Part shown: piece after piece, positions 5,527 to 8,911 of the stretch
Numbering within the stretch: position 1 is the stretch's first letter
How the letters are laid out: every line of letters starts with the position of its first letter
DNA from: JAYFRC01 sp034926415
GTDB taxonomy: Bacteria; Bacillota; Clostridia; Oscillospirales; Oscillospiraceae
NCBI GenBank assembly: GCA_034926415.1
Contig: JAYFRC010000036.1
Span: forward strand, 1 to 8,911
Direction of reading: 5' to 3'
DNA: 8,911 bases
Notes under the pieces: generated by a model
Seen by the model: the letters and a program-made list of their open reading frames with translations, nothing else
Database searches by the model: none
What the model was told of the DNA's origin: nothing
Translations under genes and position numbers: made by a program

Positions 5527-5561
5527 ACCGGGCGCCGCAAACAGATTGCGACGCCCGGTTT
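5527..5561. terminator. Terminator-like hairpin between pth2 and the converging operon
   Basis: ACCGGGCG (5527-5534) pairs with CGCCCGGT (5552-5559), and an inner stem CGCAA/TTGCG (5536-5540 with 5546-5550) continues it around a 5-nt loop. On the plus strand TTTATATATAAAAA follows. It lies 90 nt after the pth2 stop and 15 nt from the stop of the minus-strand operon, so it probably serves both. The U-tracts are weak, so termination strength is uncertain. Confidence 0.6.
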
Positions 5562-5575
5562 ATATATAAAAAGCC

Positions 5576-5968
5576 TTATTGCGCGCGCCGCGCCGTAAAT
5601 CGCGCGTAGAGAACCGCGCCGGAGAGCGCGAGCGCGAGGCCTGCTGTCCAGTAAAAGCCCACCGCCGCGACCGTCGAGCCGTAGATATCAAATATGCCGC
5701 GAAGGCAGCTCCCGACGGTCAGCGTCGCAAGTCCGGTGTCGAGCAGGCTCCGCTCTGTTCGCGTCGGAAGCCTGAGCTTGTCCGACATACTGAGCGCAAA
5801 TGCCGCTACAGCACCGAGCAGGGGGAAAGCAAACATAAACATCATGAACGGCGAATACACACCATGGCTGAAATATTCGTACACGCCGCCGAAAACCGCG
5901 CATATTGCGGCGAAAACAAGGTACAGCCGCGCCGTGCGGCGAAGCGTAATTTTATCCGATACAGACAA
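5576..5968 (-). CDS. Small four-helix membrane protein, last gene of glycan operon
   Basis: A 130-aa integral membrane protein of unknown function. Four hydrophobic segments lie at about 15-33, 40-61, 75-93 and 101-123, with charged ends (KITLRRTAR, YARFTARRAQ). The segment YEYFSHGVYSPFMMFMF (30-46) is the most distinctive and has the look of a conserved family core. The start is a TTG at 5968; no ATG occurs in frame before the second helix. GGTGA lies 6 nt upstream. The gene overlaps the end of the glycosidase gene by 17 nt, which implies coupled translation. Size and topology resemble GtrA-type flippases that often accompany this class of GT2 enzyme, but I see no clear GtrA motif. Confidence 0.78.
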   Translation of the reverse strand: MSVSDKITLRRTARLYLVFAAICAVFGGVYEYFSHGVYSPFMMFMFAFPLLGAVAAFALSMSDKLRLPTRTERSLLDTGLATLTVGSCLRGIFDIYGSTVAAVGFYWTAGLALALSGAVLYARFTARRAQ

Positions 5969-6863
5969 TGTCGCTCACCTTTCTTTCGCAAATATTTTTG
6001 CCGTTCGTTGTGGGATTGTTCACGACCTTGCCGTTGAACACCATTGTGGACGAGCCTCCGCCGTCGAGGTTGTACGCGGTATCGGCCCCGAGGGACTTCA
6101 TAAACTGCGCGAGCTCGTATAGCGACAGCCCTTCGCTCTCATCGGTGCGGCCATCGGCCACCACAAAGACATAATGCAGCTTTTCTATCATGCCTATCGC
6201 GGTACGGGGGTTGCTAGTCTTTGCCTTAGCGACCTCGTCGTTTTCGTCTACGGCCATTTCGCCGTTTTCAACGAGTCCCGGGCCGAAGGAAAGCACCTGC
6301 TGAGCGCCCTTGTCGAGAAGCTCCTGCGCCGTGCAGTCACCCTCGGAAATTATATCGAACGTGCCGTCGTCCCAGATTACAAGGTCCTCCTGATTTTTTC
6401 CGGCAGACGTGCTGCGGTAAAGCACTCCGTTTCTTATGACGTAGCCGCTGCGCGCGCTGTAATAATCGCCGTTTATCGCAAGTATCGCGTTTGCCTCGTC
6501 GGCGATTGAGGACGTGGTCTCGGTTATGTTTTTGCCGTAGGTGCTGTCGGCGAGTGCGGTCGAGAGCGCGTCCGCGCTCGATAGCTTAACGTCGGCGACG
6601 TAAATATCCGTATCGTATTCTCGGTACGTCGTTATCGTGACGGAAATATTTCCGTCGTCGTAGGTCGTGTCCGTCGTGACCGCGGCGGATTTACCCGTTT
6701 CGGTCTGCGCATTCAGGTTCTGCGTCATCGACGACGAGCCGCCCGAGTCGGCGGTCGAATAGATATGCGGTATCACGAACGTATCGAGCAGAATAAAGGC
6801 CGTGAGAATCGCCAGCGCCGCACCGTACAGCACCGGCCAGCGGCGTCTTAAAAAGCGGATCAT
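5952..6863 (-). CDS. Membrane-anchored phosphodiester glycosidase (NAGPA family)
   Basis: A 303-aa protein with an N-terminal cytoplasmic RRR cluster and one membrane helix (about 9-30), so the rest should lie outside the cell. A Ser/Thr-rich linker (about 38-70) leads to a NAGPA-type domain (PF09992, named for human GlcNAc-1-phosphodiester N-acetylglucosaminidase). Family motifs are AINGDYY (129-135), SNPRTAIG (217-224), VVADGR (234-239) and NLDGGGSSTM (265-274). Bacterial members are often labelled exopolysaccharide biosynthesis proteins; the substrate here is unknown. The ATG at 6863 overlaps the glycosyltransferase stop as ATGA and has GGAA upstream. A GTG at 6875 would add four residues, but AAGGGG lies only 2 nt from it. 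The gene overlaps the next by 17 nt. Confidence 0.9.
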   Translation of the reverse strand: MIRFLRRRWPVLYGAALAILTAFILLDTFVIPHIYSTADSGGSSSMTQNLNAQTETGKSAAVTTDTTYDDGNISVTITTYREYDTDIYVADVKLSSADALSTALADSTYGKNITETTSSIADEANAILAINGDYYSARSGYVIRNGVLYRSTSAGKNQEDLVIWDDGTFDIISEGDCTAQELLDKGAQQVLSFGPGLVENGEMAVDENDEVAKAKTSNPRTAIGMIEKLHYVFVVADGRTDESEGLSLYELAQFMKSLGADTAYNLDGGGSSTMVFNGKVVNNPTTNGKNICERKVSDIVCIG

Positions 6864-7612
6864 GATATTTTCCACATCCCCTTTGAAGCTGCCGCTTCCG
6901 CGCGGTCTGGGCGCGCCTTTGCGCCCCGCTTTGCCGCGGCGGAAAACACGTTGCCGTAGATAATCGCGGAATCGCGCAACGTGCGGAAATGCGAGCCCCT
7001 GTTTCCGTCAACGTATATCGTGCTTATCGGCACCTCCCGCACCGGTATGCCGAGCGCTGGACAGGCTACGAGCATATTCATCTCATACTCGTAGCGCTCT
7101 CCCTTTATGCCGAAAAAAACCGGAATCATTTCAACGCCGAAGGCGCGAAGCCCGGTCTGCGTGTCGCTGACGGATACGCCGGTCGCGAGCCGGTACACCG
7201 CTCTTGTAACGGCATTGCCGAAAGCGCTTCGGGCGGGCGTCCCCGCTCCGAAAGAGCGTACGCCGAGCGTCAGCGCCCGAGGCTCTTCCGCAGCCCTCGC
7301 CGCGACTGCGTCGGCATCCTCCGCCGTGTGTTGGCCGTCCGAGTCGACGGTCACTACGACGCTTCCCTGCACAGCGTTTGCCGCAATGTATCTGAACCCG
7401 TCTTTAAGAGCGTGTCCCTTGCCCTGATTCGGCATATATGAAACGACTGAAGCAAAAAGACTGGCCTCCAGAAAACAGTCGGCGTAATCCGGGCCGCTGC
7501 CGTCGTCCACTATTACTACTGAAAATCCCGATTTGACTAGCTGTGCCGTGACCTTCGCGAGCGTTTCGCCAGGCTCATAGGCAGGGATGAGAGCGATTTT
7601 CTTTCCGAGCAT
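6860..7612 (-). CDS. Family 2 glycosyltransferase, DPM1-like
   Basis: A 250-aa GT-A fold enzyme that probably moves a sugar from a nucleotide donor to a polyprenyl phosphate or a related lipid. Motifs in order are IPAYEP (9-14), VIVDDGSG (33-40), NQGKGHALKDGF (62-73), VTVDSDGQH (87-95, metal-binding DxD-type site), SDTQTGLRAF (149-158) and ERYEYEMNML (172-181). The NRGSHFRTLRDS stretch (204-215) is typical of GT2 proteins that in many Clostridia are fused to a GtrA membrane domain. This one ends at residue 250 with no membrane helix. GGGAGG (7626-7621) lies 8 nt before the ATG. It is the first gene of a three-gene operon with 4-nt and 17-nt overlaps. Donor and acceptor cannot be read from the sequence. 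Confidence 0.92.
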   Translation of the reverse strand: MLGKKIALIPAYEPGETLAKVTAQLVKSGFSVVIVDDGSGPDYADCFLEASLFASVVSYMPNQGKGHALKDGFRYIAANAVQGSVVVTVDSDGQHTAEDADAVAARAAEEPRALTLGVRSFGAGTPARSAFGNAVTRAVYRLATGVSVSDTQTGLRAFGVEMIPVFFGIKGERYEYEMNMLVACPALGIPVREVPISTIYVDGNRGSHFRTLRDSAIIYGNVFSAAAKRGAKARPDRAEAAASKGMWKIS

Positions 7613-7626
7613 TTGTCATGCCTCCC

Positions 7627-8048
7627 ATTGGGTTTATGACGGCAATATACCGCCAACACCTAAAACGAAACTAAAAAAACGTCGGCGCAAAAAAATATTT
7701 TCTTTCAGGTTATTTTCATATACGAAGACTAATATGCCATGGCGAGGGGCGAAAGCCCTTCCTAAATTTTTGAAAAAGTATCGTCTCACGGCAGCAAGTT
7801 TTATTCCGCCGCGGAAGCCAGCCAAAACACGGCTCTCGCCTAAAACGGCATTGCTGACGCCGGTATCGCCGGAACGCTCAGGCTCTACGGCTGTTGCCAT
7901 TTGCGGTATGCGCGTGCATATTTGCGGTCCGCAGGCGCGAATCCGGCAAAGGCGGCGATAAATAATTCAGGTCTCATTCAAAACGCCGCATGGTGTTTTG
8001 GTGTAGATAAATATATAAGGCAATAGAAAAAAGGAGTATTTGTAAACA
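7627..8048. other. Gene-free spacer between divergent operon and lipoprotein gene
   Basis: About 420 bases between the GT2 ribosome site and the lipoprotein start. The left part (7660-7740) is AT-rich, with two runs of seven A and the likely leftward promoter region, though no box pair is convincing (TATATT near 7645 has no good -35). A small hairpin AGGGGC-GAAA-GCCCTT is at 7745-7760. The rest (7780-7960) is GC-rich and contains open frames on both strands with no family resemblance. Before the lipoprotein, AT-rich sequence (8004-8020) is followed by AAGGAG at 8031-8036. No tRNA, known riboswitch or operator was seen. Confidence 0.6.
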
Positions 8049-8855
8049 ATGAAAAAAGCACTTTCTGTTCTTTGTGTATGCGCTCTTGTGACTGCGGTCA
8101 TGTCTGGCTGCGGATCCAAGACAGCAACTCCGACCACGACGACCAATTCGAATACGTCGACCGATCTGAGCGATTCAGAGGTCTACGGCCAGATACAGTC
8201 CATAGACGGCCAGAGCGTCACGCTGCTGCTAGGCACCGCGGAAGAGGCCCAGATGGGCGGACAGGGCGAATCAGCTCCTTCGGGTGCCGCCGGCTCAAGC
8301 GCCACGGCCAATCCTTCAGGCACCACCGCGCCGACAGGCTCGGCTCCGGCCGGCAATTCTTCATCCACTACGGCGACAAAGCCCGCCGCTGACAAGTCTT
8401 CCGGCACGACTTCTTCTGCCGGAACCACCGCTTCTTCTGCTTCCGGCAGCACCGATAAACTGCAAAGCGGCACGCCTTCCGGCACACCCGATGAAATGGG
8501 CGGCACGCCGTATACCTTTACCGCTGGCGAGGACACTGCTACCATTACCGTACCGGACGACCTTGAGATAACTCTTGCCGACGGCACCACCGGTAAACTC
8601 GCCGACCTTGCCGAAGGCGACGTCATCGACGTCGTCGTCGGCGACAAGAACGCCGTTACCTCAATCACCGTTCTCAATATCTCCTCCGCTCCCGAGGACG
8701 GCGCAGCTCCGGCAGGAACTTCCAGCACGACCTCCGGCGCAACTTCCGGCACAACTTCCGGCGTAACCTCAGGCGCAACCTCCAGCACAACCTCCGGCGT
8801 AACCTCAGGCAAACCCTCTAGCACAACTTCCGGCACGAGCAGCTCCAAGTCGTAA
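8049..8855 (+). CDS. Ser/Thr/Gly-rich lipoprotein with interrupted beta domain
   Basis: A 268-aa predicted lipoprotein. MKKALSVLCVCALVTAVMSGC is a type II signal peptide, with cleavage before C21 and lipid attachment there, so it should sit on the outer face of the membrane. Residues 44-64 (EVYGQIQSIDGQSVTLLLGTA) and 153-210 (TPYTFTAGEDTATITVPDDLEITLADG...GDVIDVVVGDKNAVTSITVL) read like two parts of one small beta domain of the kind annotated DUF5666. They are split by a low-complexity Ser/Thr/Gly/Pro/Ala linker (about 68-152). The tail (224-268) is Thr-Ser-Gly-Xaa repeats, likely extended and possibly wall-spanning or glycosylated. AAGGAG lies 12 nt before the ATG. The gene appears to stand alone and a strong hairpin follows. 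Ligand and role are unknown. Confidence 0.88.
   Translation: MKKALSVLCVCALVTAVMSGCGSKTATPTTTTNSNTSTDLSDSEVYGQIQSIDGQSVTLLLGTAEEAQMGGQGESAPSGAAGSSATANPSGTTAPTGSAPAGNSSSTTATKPAADKSSGTTSSAGTTASSASGSTDKLQSGTPSGTPDEMGGTPYTFTAGEDTATITVPDDLEITLADGTTGKLADLAEGDVIDVVVGDKNAVTSITVLNISSAPEDGAAPAGTSSTTSGATSGTTSGVTSGATSSTTSGVTSGKPSSTTSGTSSSKS
8717..8836 (+). repeat. Ten tandem 12-bp coding repeats (Thr-Ser-Gly/Ser-Xaa)
   Basis: Ten consecutive 12-bp units, consensus AACYTCCGGCRY, run without a gap. They encode T-S-G-X or T-S-S-T tetrapeptides in the lipoprotein tail. Units differ mostly at third codon positions and in the codon for X (Ala, Thr, Val, Lys). The unit length is a multiple of three, so copy-number change would keep the frame. 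There are no long unique spacers, so it is not a CRISPR array. Confidence 0.9.
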
Positions 8856-8873
8856 CAACTCTCATCTGATAAA

Positions 8874-8911
8874 CCAGGACCGCCCCGTCTTGAAAGACGG
8901 GGCGGTCCTGG
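8874..8911 (+). terminator. Strong hairpin after the lipoprotein, probable terminator
   Basis: Bases 8874-8890 (CCAGGACCGCCCCGTCT) pair perfectly with 8895-8911 around the 4-nt loop TGAA, a 17-bp GC-rich stem 18 nt after the stop codon. The window ends exactly at the last paired base, so any U-tract lies outside and the terminator call rests on stem strength and position. Confidence 0.75.

Noticed and set aside
5446..5598. A small open frame (MRHSLSIFSGNAGDRIVE...) just after pth2 with AAAGG upstream
   Set aside because: It runs through the terminator hairpin at 5527-5559 and into the converging gene, and the sequence matches no family I know. Coding status cannot be supported.
6864..6875. 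GTG start for the NAGPA-family protein, adding four residues
   Set aside because: The AAGGGG ribosome-like site is only 2 nt from the GTG. The ATG at 6863 gives the usual ATGA overlap and has GGAA at a workable distance.
8717..8836. Possible CRISPR array
   Set aside because: The units are contiguous 12-bp coding repeats with no unique spacers, lie within a lipoprotein gene, and have no cas genes nearby.
8183..8848. A 221-codon open frame on the minus strand rich in PEV repeats
   Set aside because: It is the complement of the Thr/Ser/Gly repeats of the lipoprotein. The lipoprotein has a signal peptide, lipobox and ribosome site, while the antisense frame has none.

Overview
The window looks like a chromosomal housekeeping segment from a fairly GC-rich Gram-positive bacterium, most likely in Clostridia (Oscillospirales/Ruminococcaceae-like). 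The supports are a groES-groEL operon with a perfect CIRCE operator (HrcA control), strong AGGAGG-type ribosome sites, an elongator tRNA-Met of the Bacillus/Clostridium type, and a clostridial-style GT2 plus phosphodiester-glycosidase operon. No phage, transposon, CRISPR or toxin-antitoxin signature was seen. The taxonomic placement is inference.

Layout. (1) 1-408, minus strand: a tRNA operon reading promoter, Met(CAT), Glu(TTC), Val(CAC), with Val cut by the window edge. The promoter is near-consensus (TTGACA, 17 bp, TATACT), and both inter-tRNA spacers hold a GC-rich hairpin. (2) 453-2940: a heat-shock locus. groES-groEL runs on the minus strand from a CIRCE-controlled promoter and ends at one clear hairpin terminator with a second possible one behind it. 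On the other side of the same intergenic region a second CIRCE-like operator, altered at one symmetric position, precedes a plus-strand Hsp20 gene with a structured leader. (3) 3490-5437: a translation-quality-control pair. An AlaX-type alanyl-tRNA editing protein (minus) is followed after 1 nt by an unrecognised 89-aa protein. Divergent from alaX is a PTH2-type peptidyl-tRNA hydrolase (plus). (4) 5576-7612, minus strand: a tightly overlapping three-gene operon with a DPM1-like GT2 glycosyltransferase, a membrane-anchored NAGPA-type phosphodiester glycosidase and a small four-helix membrane protein. (5) 7627-8048: a gene-free spacer. (6) 8049-8911, plus strand: a Ser/Thr/Gly-rich lipoprotein whose C-terminus is encoded by ten degenerate 12-bp repeats, followed by a long perfect hairpin, probably a terminator.

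Functional themes. The chaperonin and Hsp20 genes form a divergent module that HrcA could control from two operators. AlaX clears mischarged tRNA-Ala and PTH2 recycles peptidyl-tRNA; their start regions face each other across 78 bp. The GT2 operon plausibly builds or trims a lipid-linked or surface glycan. Nothing here is clearly a new defence or mobile system. The candidates most worth following are the alaX-linked 89-aa protein, the GT2/glycosidase/4TM cassette, and the paired native and variant CIRCE operators.
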